Positions 13,811 through 25,621 of a stretch of DNA of 64,000 nucleotides are shown in pieces. Location: positions 2,019,289-2,083,288 of the forward strand of contig BCHX01000003.1 of NCBI GenBank assembly GCA_001599755.1, given 5' to 3'. How positions within the stretch are numbered: position 1 is the stretch's first letter; the number at the start of each line of letters is the position of its first letter. The position numbers and the translations under genes are program-made. The DNA comes from Gliomastix tumulicola. Lineage: Eukaryota > Ascomycota > Sordariomycetes > Hypocreales > Bionectriaceae. The notes beneath the pieces were generated by a model. That model had not been told where the DNA came from. It saw only the letters and a list, made by a program, of their open reading frames with translations, and ran no database searches.

Positions 13811-13985
13811 GCTGCTGAGGCGGGTACGCCTGGGTCTGGTACGGCGACGCACTGTGCGCGGCGGGAGACTGCTTGTTCGGCTGCGTGGCGTGCGGAGGGG
13901 GGAAGGCCGGGTTGCGTCTCATGCCACCGCTCTGAGGGAAGCCGAGTCCGTGGGCGTTGGACCCGGACGGGCCCAGCGCCGACAT
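11766..13985 (-). CDS. Gln/His-rich protein with FAR1-type zinc domain
   Basis: Exons 13985..12257 and 12187..11766 join (AGC G|GT) to give about 716 residues; a second acceptor 6 nt further on would drop two residues in frame. Residues about 35-410 are low complexity, dominated by Gln and His with Pro patches. Residues about 450-565 look like a FAR1/WRKY-GCM1-type DNA-binding fold: a YCTSVGYAIVIGRSKK start, a Cys at VCDRAG, CDC, and a terminal HNH. This domain is known from MULE transposases and transcription factors derived from them. The C-terminus has a charged coiled coil of about 50 residues (SKTREDMKAMEEEKQKEIDR). There is no transposase core, so I infer a nuclear DNA-binding protein rather than an active element. 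Target genes cannot be told from the sequence. The start is the first ATG (MSALGPSG), and the upstream region shows no coding bias. Confidence 0.85.
12835..13820. repeat. CAG/CAA-rich polyglutamine-histidine tract
   Basis: On the plus strand this reads as CTG/TTG-rich DNA; on the coding strand it gives Gln runs broken by His, Pro and Ala. The purest block is about 11 CTG triplets near 12979-13013, and a second lies near 13782-13816. Between 13430 and 13540 a HQAQQQ-like unit is repeated several times. The repeat leaves several other frames open on both strands; those are not genes. Confidence 0.9.
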
Positions 13986-16281
13986 GGTGAGGACTGGCGA
14001 CGCTTAAACGGGGTTCAGCCAAACGGCGTTGCCCGGCGAAGCGAGCAGAGAAGGTGGTGTTTGTAATGTGACGACTCGCTGGTGTCGCCGACCGTGTCGT
14101 CCGGCTCGTGACTCGGAGACCCGACGAGTGACGAGGGAATGGTCGCGTGTACGTGCGTGTACGTGCGTGTGCGTCGAGGACAAACAAGGGCGGCAGCGTC
14201 GTCAGAGCAGGGGCGGCCACCTCTCACTGCGTGGCTTCGTTCGGTCGGAGGGGGCAACCGACAATGTGCGAACTCGACACGCGCAGCGACGGCAGCGGAC
14301 GCCCAAAAAGACGCGTTGGATTGGGAGAGAAGCAAAGATGCAACGAACACTGACTTTTTCTACTCGACGTCTCGAAACAAATAAGAGCACGACGAAAAAA
14401 ATGACGGTTTGAAGGTGGTTTGTTCTTGGGGGTGTCGATAAATGAAGGTGGGCAAGGGAAAGAGGCGTGGAAGGGCGGGTGCTGAGGAGAGAGGCGTGGA
14501 TTGAGGACAGGGCGGGAGCATGGCCTGGCTACAGTGGACAGAAAGGTAAAATGGGAGCAGCAGACGGCGGGAGGGTTTTTTCCTGCGGTGGGTGCCCAGG
14601 CGTGTCCCATGTGGGGCTGCAACGCAACAGCGGGAGATATCAGTGGATAGCGGCGGTTTGTGATTGGGCACGCCCCAAGCCAGCGGGCTCCGCAATTCCA
14701 CTAGCGTAAACCCAGGTTTCGATCACCTCGCCGAAGAATGGCCTACAGCGCAGGGAAGCACAGGGATTGCAGGTGCGGGAGTAGCAGGAGAGGGGGGCAG
14801 CGCGGCATGGAGTGGGACAGGCGACATGGTAGCGGTACTTGCATCCACACCTAGCACACACGCCAGCCCAAAGTACTCGATACGCCCACCTCTCGCTTGA
14901 CTTAGGCCTTTCAGGTTCCATCCACCGTCGTCAGCACTGGCCCCAGAAATCAGCACGCACACCTCACCTCACCTCCATCACTTGGGTCAAGTTCCAGCTT
15001 CATCCAACCCGACTCGCCGACGTCTCGACTCCTCAAGTCGTGTGTGGTATGCTTTATTGGCCAGCATTCCTCGGATGCATTTGCCCTTCCGCCCAGCAAA
15101 TCACATCCACACAAGTCAGACCTGGTCCCGACTGCAAGTACCCCGAAGTACTACCTAAATAAGGACCACTACTACTACTACTAGTAGTACACTATTACCA
15201 CCACCACCACCATTATCCCCTCCCCTCTCGTGTGGGCTGTGGAGAAAGAGCGGCGTCCTGCTGCTGTCCGCTCTTCGTGTTCCATCCACCCTGCACGACG
15301 TGATCCTTATATAGGTGGCCACCCTCCACCAGGGCCTCTGCGTCGATAAGGCGTCTGTAATACTATAAACTCTCGTGTCTTCCGTCTGCACAGGCGGTCA
15401 AAGGACGTCTTTCTTCCCGTCGCCGGAGCGGTGTGAATTTTCGACGCTGAATTGCGACGAGAAATGCCCGTTTGATTGAATGGCATCCCGCGACTCAGAC
15501 GCCATGCCTCTCTTGATTAAATGGCCTCCGGCACTCCCGCGTCAGCACAGCGTAACAGAACCCGACCGGGATTCAGGGATGCAGAAAACTGGAAAAGGCA
15601 GTCTTTTCTGCTTAGAATGCCACATTTCAAATGCCGGTGCCGATGCGCATATCAATGATGCTCCTCCTGTTCGCACTCCTCTATCAAGCCGACACCGATC
15701 TATACAGATTATTTATTATTACCTTGCCCGTGATACGTAATCCTGCACTCTTGCTTTTCTGTTGCTGTGAGCAGCTGGCCAAGCATTCCTCTCGCGCTGG
15801 AGGCCAGACTGGTGTCACTCAACGGGAATTTCCTGCTCGTATTCAGCCAGCCAGCTCAGTCATGCCATGTCTTGAATCGTGATGAGACATTCGCTCAGCA
15901 AAAAATCGACACCGTTGCCCAAAATTCCTTGGCTAAGGTAGTATTCCTACTGTACTCTAACCCCATCGTGTCGTTCCTTTTCCCCTCCGTATACCCAGCC
16001 CAGTACCCTTCATTACTGCCGTCGCTGAATCCGAAAATTAGAGATATATATATATATGAGGTATGATAATTCCAAAACTCCATGCCCAAATCCGTCGTAT
16101 CCAAAAGCCATGCTTGCATAATATGTATATGGGGAATCAAGAAACACAAACGCGCCAAGAAGTGCTGGAGAGCTGGCTTCGCGCCAGCCAGTGAAACCAC
16201 TAATATGGTGAGAGACTAGAGTCAGGGGGGTCTTCGCCTGCCTATCGAGCATTCCTGGTGCTCGATGCGTGCCCATGAGTG
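13986..16281. other. Intergenic, 2.3 kb, no gene seen
   Basis: This holds the upstream region of the FAR1-type gene and the 3' flank of the two-ended zinc-finger gene, both minus strand. Reading frames here are short, overlap on both strands and show no recognisable domain. Short triplet repeats lie at about 15163-15215. A GTGTACGTGC direct repeat is at about 14146-14170. Confidence 0.55.
15163..15215. repeat. ACT/AGT and ACC triplet repeats
   Basis: A run of ACT triplets meets AGT triplets, forming a small inverted repeat. A separate ACC run of about five units follows. Non-coding microsatellite DNA. Confidence 0.8.
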
Positions 16282-19200
16282 CTAGCTATCCATCTTCTTC
16301 CTCTTCGGTGGACGGGGGGGGATGTCCTCGTCGCCCTCGACGAAGTGGCCCTTCTTAAGCTGGTGCTGCCTCAGATTGTCAGGTCTGTTCCTGTACTGGC
16401 TTGTGCAACCGGGATAGGGGCACGCATATATCTTTGGCGGACTTGTGGCATGCTGTAGCTTCTTGTGCTTCGCCATGCTCCCAGAGAACCAGCGGGGGTC
16501 ACCTTCGGGTCTGTACCCACAAAGCTCACAGCAGCTGTCCGATTCCACCTTGACACCACCTACAGCCGCCGCCGAGTTCGGGTGTGCCGGCCCCGGGGAA
16601 GGTGGTGTAGTTGCCGCCGTGGTACACTCCGTGTTCGCTACTGTCGTAGTGCGAGAGTCAAGCGGTGTGTTCCGCACAACATTGTCAAAGCCGTAGGGAG
16701 AGGAGAGATCGTGAATGCTGACAGGGCTGAGATCGATTCCTGTGGCTTGTGGTACCATCGACTTGAAGATCTCATCCATTGTGTCGAAGCTGGATGCAGG
16801 TCCATTCTCAGACCCCTCCACCAGCTGGCCATTGCGAATCTCTTCAATAATAGACCAAACAAGCGTCAAGCCGTGTCGATAATATACAGATCTGGATGTG
16901 GGTGGGATACCGAGCTGGGCAGAGATGTGGTCGACTTGGCTCCTGATGTAAGGTGCGTATGTTTCGGCAAAGGTCTCGGAAGGCAGTGTCGTCTGAAAAT
17001 AAGAGCATCAGTTAGCATCCATGTAATTGGATTCTGGGTTAGAAAAAAACTTGGGTAAGACTCACCTTTCCAACATGGACAAGTCCCAACTCAAACTGCC
17101 GCAGCGTTAATCCGTTGCTCTCATTCATCCGGTTGAAAAGTTGCCCCAGGCCGTCTGCGAATAGCGGCTTGTGGGAGTAGTTCTGTAGCAGCACTTGGTG
17201 TAGTTGATTGGCCGCGTGCTCAAAGGGTGAATTCTTGCAAAAAGCCACGTCGGCTCCTCCCCAATCCTGGCTGTACAGGCTGGAAGCCAACTCAGCCGAG
17301 TCGCCCAACTTCAGCACCATGATATACTCGAGCTCTGAATAATGGATTAGCACAAATTCACCATCGACTGTCAGCGGTATTAGAAGGCGGTTTCATGACT
17401 TACCATCTAGAAACAGTTGTGCTACACCAGCCAAGGAATCGTTGATGGCGTTGTAAGACTGATCCAAGAGTTTATTTGCCTTGTTATACCGAGACTGGGA
17501 CGCGTCTGAAGCGCTTCTCACGAGGCCCATTACCACATTATTACTCATTGTGCTCGGCTTCCAAAGAAGATTGACAATGGTCAGGTAAGGCTTCCTTTCC
17601 TCTCGTGCAAGCCAAGATGCGTATGAGACTGCTTGGGAAAAGAGTTTTGTGCCTCTCAGTAACGCATCCCCTTCATGCACGAAGACGGAGAGGGAGTAGG
17701 CTAGGTGAATGAAGCAGATGAGATCAGAGGGTGAAGTGACGATAGAGCCGTTCAACAGGCATGTCAGAGCATCCAAGCCAGTCCTGAAGACATTGACAGG
17801 TGGCATTCGGTGAAGCGCGTCGACGAGTGGGGTGTTTGCGAGATGGTCGAGGCGACTCAGAGACCCAGCGAAATGTAGCTGCAGTGCTTGGAAGGCATTT
17901 CCAATCAAGGCAACAGCCTTTTTGCGTTGTTGCTTTCTAACCGAATCGGCTCGTCTCGGCGCTGAGTCCTTGTGCAGTGCGGGAGATTGGCCCTTGTTAT
18001 CATGCATAGACTCCATCTCTCCGTACAGCTCTGGCACAGAACCAAGAGGTGGGACAGCCTCGTGGATCTGGATGGCTGGCACGGTGTTGTCTGTCTTTGG
18101 TGCTAGGGAAAGGTCGGAGATCCCTGTGGTATCGAAGGGGAATATGGACGCTTGGAACACGTCGATCGGAGTGACGGTGTGGTCGGGATTGGTCATGATG
18201 TCCGACATGGGGAGGTCGGTCATCGGCTGTAGAGGTAGCGAGTCGGTGATCATGTCTCCGTCAAACTGGACGCCGAACTGATCGTCGAAATGGCAATCGA
18301 AAGTGTCGAGAGGTTCTTGGACGGAGCCAAAGGGATCGCAAGGAGCAAGGTCGTCCGCCGGCGATGTCAAAGTCGATTCGAACTCGTTGCCTCGAACCCA
18401 GCCGCCAGACCAGGCAGAGACAGGGGAAATTGCATAGCTGGCAGTCGTCGAGGTACTGTTGGTGCTGTCCGTGCTAGCGGTTGACCGGACAGAAGAGCTG
18501 GGGCCGAGGTATTTACTTCGGCTCTTAACAGCAGCCTTCACCTTGTTCCGGTACTGCTCAAGACCGGTTGTGTGCAGGTGAAGAGCAGGTCGCTCAGACC
18601 CTCTGTCATCATCATCGTTGATGAGACTGGTCGGGGCGATAGTCGAAGGCTGGAGGGATGAGGGGTAGCCGTTAACTAGAGCGCCGGACCCTTTGCCAGA
18701 CTCGAGCTCGGTCGGATGGACTGTTGGCGGTGAGACGGGGAAGGTGTAGGTTGATAGTATGGGCTGCTGAGCTGTCATAGCAGGCATTTGTAGAGGGACA
18801 TCTAAACCCTCCCCCTCATCCTCCATTATGATCGGAAGGGGAGTCAATTCAACCGAGTCTATCTCGTGGATCTCGTTGGATTGCAACTCAGCCCCTATGG
18901 GTGACGGGATAGTCGAACGGAATGAGACGGCATCCTCGTAGGAGATAGAAGGGTAGCCTGCCTCGATAGGATCTAGATCAATTAACTCGTCACTCTTGGA
19001 TCGATGACCCAAAGAGTTGAAGAAGCTCTTGGCCATAGTCATAGCCTTCCTCCTCTTGGAGGGATGACTAGGGCATCTCTTGTTGGGTCTGGCCTCGGCA
19101 AAGCGCTCGGCCTTGCCACACTCGTAGCACCAGTACTCGCCGGCAGAGAGCCAGTCGCAGGTGTGAAGGTGCTGGAGCATCAGCTCGTGGTCGTCGAAAC

Positions 19201-19597
19201 GCTTCCGACAGCGCAAGAGAGGACACTCCCTCCTCTCCTCCGACGTCATCTTCTTGCAGGTATTCCGTTTGACGGCGGCCCAGACGATGAACTTGTTGAG
19301 AGCACAGTCATCGTTTGGAGCGTCGCGGCCTCTGATCGGGTTGGTGCATTTAGTAAATGAGACGGCCGGCAAACGACGAGGAAGCGTCTCGGGTACATGG
19401 GACACCGGCTCAACTTACACGCAGGACTGGATCTCGTCGTGGCTGTCATGAGACACGATGGAAGAGGCCGAGCTCGAGGCTGAAGTCGTCGAGGCCGGGC
19501 GGAGGAGATGTAGACGAGGTGAGTGTGCTGCCAGGCGTCGGAAGGCATGACGTGACTCGTCAAAGGACGAGCGGTGCTTGGAGCCGTCCATGGCCAT
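16282..19597 (-). CDS. Large protein with zinc fingers at both ends
   Basis: Four exons (19597..19419, 19331..17404, 17334..17066, 16992..16282) give 1028 residues; every junction keeps the frame. Intron 1 has a TTACTAA branch site. Residues about 98-150 carry Cys/His clusters (ECPLLRCRKRF...HLHTC and YWCYECGKAERF). The last 85 residues carry two further fingers: a degenerate CELCGYRPEG...HKKLQH and a standard YACPYPGCTSQYRNRPDNLR finger, followed by a basic tail (PPKRKKMDS). The middle is a long Ser/Thr/Pro-rich segment, then a helical, globular-looking part at about 510-790. This fits a fungal C2H2-type regulator acting in the nucleus; I do not recognise a named family member. The start MAMDGSKHR is the first ATG of exon 1, with a second ATG two codons on. 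Confidence 0.85.
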
Positions 19598-21295
19598 TGG
19601 CGAATGATATAACGAGCAGAATCTCGAGCGCCAGTATGATGAAGAACTGCTAGTGGACTTCTCTTGTCGGGAGACCTTCGAATCTTATCCGCCACCGTCC
19701 ATGGCGAGCGGTCAACAAATGGCGATTGTCCAGGTAAGTAAGCAAGCAGGCGATCCAGGTTGCGTCGAACTTGGTTTTGGGGGACCCGGTCAGAGAGAAT
19801 CGACGGCAGCCAAGGTCAGGTCAAGATCAAGGTCCTACGGGCGGATCTGCTGTTAAGACCTGAATACTTACGTACCCTTGGTTACGAGTACATGCACACC
19901 TCGTCGAGGAAGAGGTGCGATAGGGCGGGACGTGGGAAGCAGCTAGAACACAAGCATTGCAGGGTGCAGGATGCACTGTAGGATGTAGGACTTGGTAGAC
20001 CCCCCAGTCTGCCTGTTAGGACTTGGCCGGGCTGGCGCTCATTGGTCATGCGCGAAAGAAGAGGGCCAAACAGGGCTGGACAGGGGTGAGAGAGGTGGGC
20101 TCCATCGTCCAGCTGCGGGCAGACGGACGGGGCTGCAGACTGCAGCGAGCCGATGCCCTTTTTTTAAGGCACCGCATCTCGCGTTGGCGCTTGATCGTGG
20201 TGATGGTGGTGGTGGTGGTGGTACTGGTGGTGGTGCCCGGTTTGAGTGTGCATCAGTGCATGAGCGCACCACCTGCAGCGAATCCCATCACCAATCACCA
20301 ATCACCAATCACCAATCACCAATCACCACCCCTCCCTCCCTCCTCCTCTCGGGGCGGCACCTGCCTCCAGACGGAGTGTGCGCAGACAAAGGAAAGAGCC
20401 GGCAAGGGTCATACCCAGACACCTCCTGCCCGACCAAAGGGAGAAGCGAGCCTTGAAAAGCCCACTCCACCCCCACAGCAGCCTCTTAGAGCGACTTCTC
20501 CCGTATTAATCATCATCCAGCGACCTCCATCCCAGGATGATCCAGCCCATCGCCAGCCAGGCTCGTGGTTGGTCCAACACGGCCGAAAGCGACAGGGTGA
20601 GGGTGTGTTCCCATCGCCACCAGTCACCCAGATCGTGGTCCTGGCGCCAGCAGACAACGATTCTCGCGATCCTCGATTGCCCCTCCCATTCGCATCCCCA
20701 CTCTGTTCGTTTGAGACGCCATCCAAGCCATCCATGTCAGGCCATGGGTGTGGCTGAGTAGACATGGCGCAGGGCTCACCCGCTCTCACGCACTCCCCCA
20801 ATGGCAACGGCAAGGCAGACTCGAGGGTCCTTTGCTCCCCGAGCGACGGTGCTGACTCATGGCTCTGCTTCTGCCCTGCTTCGCTGCACCGACATCTTCT
20901 GGATGCTCCTCGCGACTGGCTACACAGTGGTGGTCCTTCACCCGATTCCAGATCCATAATGGGGAGTGTCCTTAGTAAAAGCAAAATGTTCCGCGAAAAC
21001 GACCTCACCAAGCACCTCAGATCCCCAACGGTCTCTAGGGGGGGGGTGTGACCCGCAGTCGGAGCAAGCAAGGACTTGGGAGTGAAGATGGTGCTGCCCA
21101 GAACAGAAGCCTTCCTCGGCATGCCTGCAACATGTTGTAACACAAGGTATCCGCTAATTGATATTCTCATATGTACAGGCCAACTAGGTAGGTATGATAA
21201 TGACAAGTCAAGAAAACGCTTCGGCTGTCGTAGCCAGTGTCGTCCCGAATAGCTCAGCGTGGCCTCTATTCGATCTTTTGGTGTTTGGTCCCCCT
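19598..21295. other. Intergenic, 1.7 kb, repeats only
   Basis: Upstream region of the zinc-finger gene and 3' flank of the sterol-transfer gene. It contains a GTG-rich stretch (about 20200-20236) and a perfect 7-bp tandem repeat. Open frames here owe their length to these repeats and to high GC; none resembles a protein family. Confidence 0.55.
20287..20328. repeat. Six perfect copies of a 7-bp unit ATCACCA
   Basis: ATCACCA is repeated six times head to tail without a mismatch. Seven is not a multiple of three, so the array cannot be a coding repeat of constant frame. It lies about 0.7 kb upstream of the zinc-finger gene start. Confidence 0.9.
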
Positions 21296-24200
21296 TTAAT
21301 TCGCAGCCTGACCAGCTGCTCCTCTCGCCATGGCTTCTTTCAGAATCCGCAGCTTCTCCTCTGTCACTCGAATGGCTTCTTCCACTTCTCTCGCCTCCAT
21401 CCGCTCTTCTCGGATATTTTCCCCCGCGGTCCGAGAGTCTGACACCCTCTTTCGTGTGTCGACAGCGTCTGCGCTGAGTCGATCAAGCCCGATTCTGTCT
21501 TCAAGCCAGTCCCACAGCTCGCTGTCCTCGCGGCGCCACATCTCTTCGTATGCGGCGAGCCGGTCGGGTCCGTACGCGCCATACTGTGATCCGTACTGCG
21601 CAACATTCTTTCGTGGGGAAAGACCAAATCCGAACCAGGTCGAGACGAGTAAACCCACAAGCAATCCGTACATGACATTCCCGGTCAAGAGCGGCTTCAG
21701 TAGGTCCGTAACAGGCTCGAGCACAGGACGCACTGGCTCAAGGGGTCCCCAGCTCTGCTTCTTCGCAGCTTGGGGTAGCGTCTGCGCCGTCCCTTCGAGA
21801 GGCGACTGGGAAGTCTTGCCCTTCCTGGTCTTCTTCTTTGACCTGGATGCTCCATTGGGCCCAGTTCCAGCTCGGCTTCTTGACGAAACTGCAGTTCTGA
21901 GCGCGGCGAAGATGTCTTTGCAGTATGTGATTTGGCCATCATTGGCGCCCTTCTCAATGGGCCCTAATCTGAATTAGTATGCCTCCTGATATGTTGGGGT
22001 GATCATCGGTACAAACCTTTAAGCCAGCTTTTGCCCGTCCATTCGATTGTGCAGTTCACCTGGACTCGCGTCGCATTGCCCTCGGCCCAGGAGAGGCAGT
22101 ACTTGGTTTTGACAGTGAATACATTACCACTAGGAACATCAGGTGTCTGAGTTGTCACTGTCATGTTGACGGCTTTGTCGAAATCCAAGTTATCCAAAAT
22201 CTCCGTGGTGATACATTTGGTCGACTTTGGCCCTATTGATGCGTTGAGAGGCTTGATGTAGGTGTATGACCGGGTCCTGTTGTCGAGATTCAATCCTTTC
22301 TTGTCTTCGAACTGCAGTTCTGTGCCTTTCACAATATCGGTCAAGAACTTGACCATCCACGCCACTGAGCCCTGGCCAAACATGAGACTGTACACCTTGC
22401 CCAAAGGCGCTTGGATGACCTCGTCGCCAACAATCCTTTCGTAATGACTGGCCGAATCCCCGCAATCAGTAGGACTGTGGGCGATTGGTCCTGGAAAGTC
22501 AGCAGCACCCGGAGGGCCAGGAATGTCCTTTGAGGGCGCAGGCGCCGCACCATTGGGCGATATCATACTTGATGCTTTCCGTGTGACAGCCTTCTCAGGC
22601 TCGCCCTCACCATTCGTGGCATCCGCTGCTGGCTCAGTCAAGACTTGGTCATTCTCTTCCTCGTCGTAGAACTCTTCGTCCTCGTCGTCTTCATCCTCGC
22701 TGCCGTCTTCAGTCTCGGAGCCTCCTTGCACCTCGCCATCTAATCCTAACGGCTCAGCAGTGTCCAGCTTCTCTGTCTTGTCACCGCCAGTTCCCTCTAA
22801 TCGCACACCGTTGAGCGTGCTGGTCAGAGTCGGGTGGCCGAGCTTCCAGATGTTGACAATGAGGTCGTATGTTGCATCTCGGCTGGTGAAGCTGGCGAAG
22901 ATGTGCTTTGCGTGTAATGTTGATATCATCAACCCGTTCTTGAACAACAACGCCGTGCTTCGCTTCTCCACAGACACGATTTCGTCGAAACTCATAACCA
23001 AGGTGGTGGTCCACCCAAGAATATTGCTGCTGAAGCACAGGTGACCCTCAGAGACGTACAGACGCCCGTGGGCCAGAATCTCCCTCTGCAGGGCACAGCT
23101 ATAGTCCTCGATGAGGTAGTCATCGTCAGGCACACTTTTGAAGATGGTGTGGAAGTCTCGATTCCGCTTTTTGCTGGCAATCGCGAATCCAGTGAGCTTC
23201 TGTGCGCTGAAGTTCACTCCCGGGTTGCTGACGGGACTACTATGAATCGTTGACATGGGTGCCCCAATCGTCGCGCTGGTACCTCCGGTGGTCACAGAGC
23301 TTCCTCGCTTCCGATGGACCTTCGCCGAGCTCCGCAGGCTCCCTGTCCGTCCGATGAACTTATCATCGAACTCTGCTGGCGGCGGAGTAACAGCACCGGG
23401 TGTGTTTTCGTTCAGGGAGCGAGGGCGGCTGCCGGCCTCATCGATGGAGAAATCGCTGACTTGAGTATCGGCCGGCGCCGATTCGGATCGAGCCCGCGTA
23501 TCCCCGCCATCGGCAAATCTCGCACTTGACGGAGAAGCGATAGCACTCGGAGGTTCATCCAGCCCCAGCTGGCTCAAGCTGAGGTCCCCAGACCCAATTG
23601 TCCTCACGGCCGACTCTTTTTGATCCATATCTGTAATCGGTGTCGCTTCCTCCACCGGTTCGGGTTCGGGTTCGACAATGCGAGGGGTTGAAACCTCTGG
23701 TTGCTTCGCGGGTGCAGGTCGGGCCTTGTTTCCCCCAATATTAAATCCTGTGCCCTGGAAGTTTGTGCTCAGATTATTTGCTGCGTTCTGGGCAGCCGAG
23801 AAGACAGATGAGAAGAAGCCCGTGCCTTGACCAGGGTTGGCGTTGGGTGTGGGTTCCTCGGATGTTGGAGTCAAGGAGCTCGAAAGAACGTTGGAGAGCT
23901 TGCTAGGCGTCAACACTGACGACGCAGAGGCACTTCTTGTATGAGAAGTCCAAGCCCTCGGGAGCTCCGCGCCATCTGTTCCCGTCGTGGTGCTAGGTTT
24001 CCAAGAAGCTCGCTTGTCCAGCGGAGATCCGTCGCTAAGTCGTTCGGGAGGTGTCGGCGGAGTATTCACGATAGCCGGCGCGTCTTTGTCGTCGTCGGTA
24101 GGAGTCGCTGGGTTTCGAGATCCCCGTAAGCCACGCGGCTTCTTCTCCGGCGACGGTGTAGTATTTCGCTTCGAAGCAGAGATCACTTGTGGTTCGGCGA

Positions 24201-25621
24201 GGACCGGCGAGTTTGCCCACGACTCGGGAGGGATCGACGAGGGCTGGGGGCTCCCTCGCAAGCTGGAAAGACTCGACGTTGCCGGTAGGGTGGGGGACTG
24301 AAGATGCGACGCTTGCACGACAGGAGAGGACGTAGTGAGGTATCCTATAAGAGAAGGATGAGGCGAAACTTGAGCAGGTCGAGACGGCGGTCTAAAGAGC
24401 GACGAACAACCCGGTCGGAGATTAGTACAGGTAGCTTTCCGGTGGGCTTGGAGAGACGAAATGATTCGCTAGTAACGAGGGTGGGAATAGGGGACGGCGC
24501 AATGACCAACGAGACCGAATGGAAGAGAGAAGCCTGTGGGCCACAGCTGCGGTGGACAGAGTTGCAATCTCTTTGGTCCGAGGTAGCTGAGCTCAACAGA
24601 ACCGGCAGAGAGAGACAGCCAAAGGAAGGGGAGTGAAGCGTGGGAGGATTGGGCTAAGGAGAGGCTTGTGGGAAGCTGACGGCGACAATGACGATGTCAT
24701 TCATCCCATCGTCTCAGAATAGAGTTTATTTGTGCCCGCTAAGAATAGCAGGTTGAGCCAAGGATCCTTCCGTAACAGGCAAAGCACAACTCCCCCGGCA
24801 GGCTGTAAGAAAAGCGGGGCGGTAGTTGCAGCTGCCCGCCTTAGGCCCTGAAGCCCTGAAGCACCCTGAAACAGTGGAATGACAGTTGAGATGGGACAAG
24901 TACCCGGACCCGAGAGCGAGCGAAACCGAGAGCCCGTGCACTCAACCAAGTCCACGGCGACAGTACCCAGCTTTGAAATACCACGGCATCTTCCATGAGG
25001 AGCACTGCTCCCTGTGATGCGGACTGGGCTGAGCTGGGCTGGTCTCTGTATGTACCTATGATTCGCAACTTGCGTTCATAGGCCACGTGTAGCTTGGGCA
25101 GCTCATGTAGAAAGTAGTTGAGGTTGGATATGTCCATCCCACCCTGAGGTCGACAGAGGTATTGAAAAAGATAGAAGTGGTTGCTCGGATTCAGGACAAA
25201 CACTCAAACAGAAAAACAGAAGAAAACGCAAATGTAGACAAGATACATGTCTGCACCAAAACAAGAACAAAAACAACAAGGCCACGTACCGTGATGTATT
25301 CCGCAACGACGACCTGGCCGACCCGTTGCCAGACTCAGGCTCCGGCCCCGACTCAAAGGAGCCAAAGCTGCGGCCGTCCAAGCTCCTCTCATCGTCATCG
25401 GCCATGTTGGACGCCGAGTTCGTGCCGTCGTCGCTCGAGAGCACCATGGACGATGACGACCGGGTGAGCTTCCCGTCCCCGCCCTCGAGCTCCCTGGCCT
25501 TCTGCTCCTTTCGCCGCCGCCGCTTGTCCGAGATGGACTTAGGCAGCAGCTTGCCGAGCGCGCCGTCGCGCGTGCTGCCGGCAGGGCTGTTGCTGCTGCC
25601 GTTGCTGTCTATCTTCTCCAT
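21296..25621 (-). CDS. GRAM/VASt sterol-transfer protein, Lam/Ysp2 family
   Basis: Ysp2/Lam proteins sit in the ER at contact sites and move sterol between plasma membrane and ER. Exons 25621..25290, 24391..22017 and 21963..21296 give about 1124 residues. The middle exon has no in-frame ATG near its 5' end (its apparent first codon is GTG). The upstream ORF starting MEKIDSNGSSNS, with Kozak-like ACCATGG, splices in phase (CG|A) through a GTACGT donor and a pyrimidine-rich TTTAG acceptor. Residues about 515-640 are a GRAM domain, about 755-925 the VASt (START-like) domain including KGPIEKGANDGQ, then a basic Lys-rich linker. A hydrophobic segment at about 997-1017 (MYGLLVGLLVSTWFGFGL) should be the ER anchor, followed by a short coiled coil. 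The 898-nt first intron is exceptional for this window; a small undetected exon inside it is possible. Confidence 0.88.
24392..25289 (-). other. Long (898-nt) intron 1 of the Lam/Ysp2 gene
   Basis: Bounded by GTACGT and CTTTAG. All other introns in the window are below about 170 nt. It has no clear exon in phase, but short exons cannot be excluded by eye. It may hold an internal promoter. Confidence 0.6.

Noticed and set aside
13269..14066. 265-codon plus-strand Leu/Met/Arg-rich frame
   Set aside because: Product of the CAG repeat read on the other strand; opposite to the well-supported Gln/His-rich gene.
20023..20757. 244-codon plus-strand frame
   Set aside because: Made of GTG and ATCACCA repeats and GC-rich DNA; no domain, no splice support.
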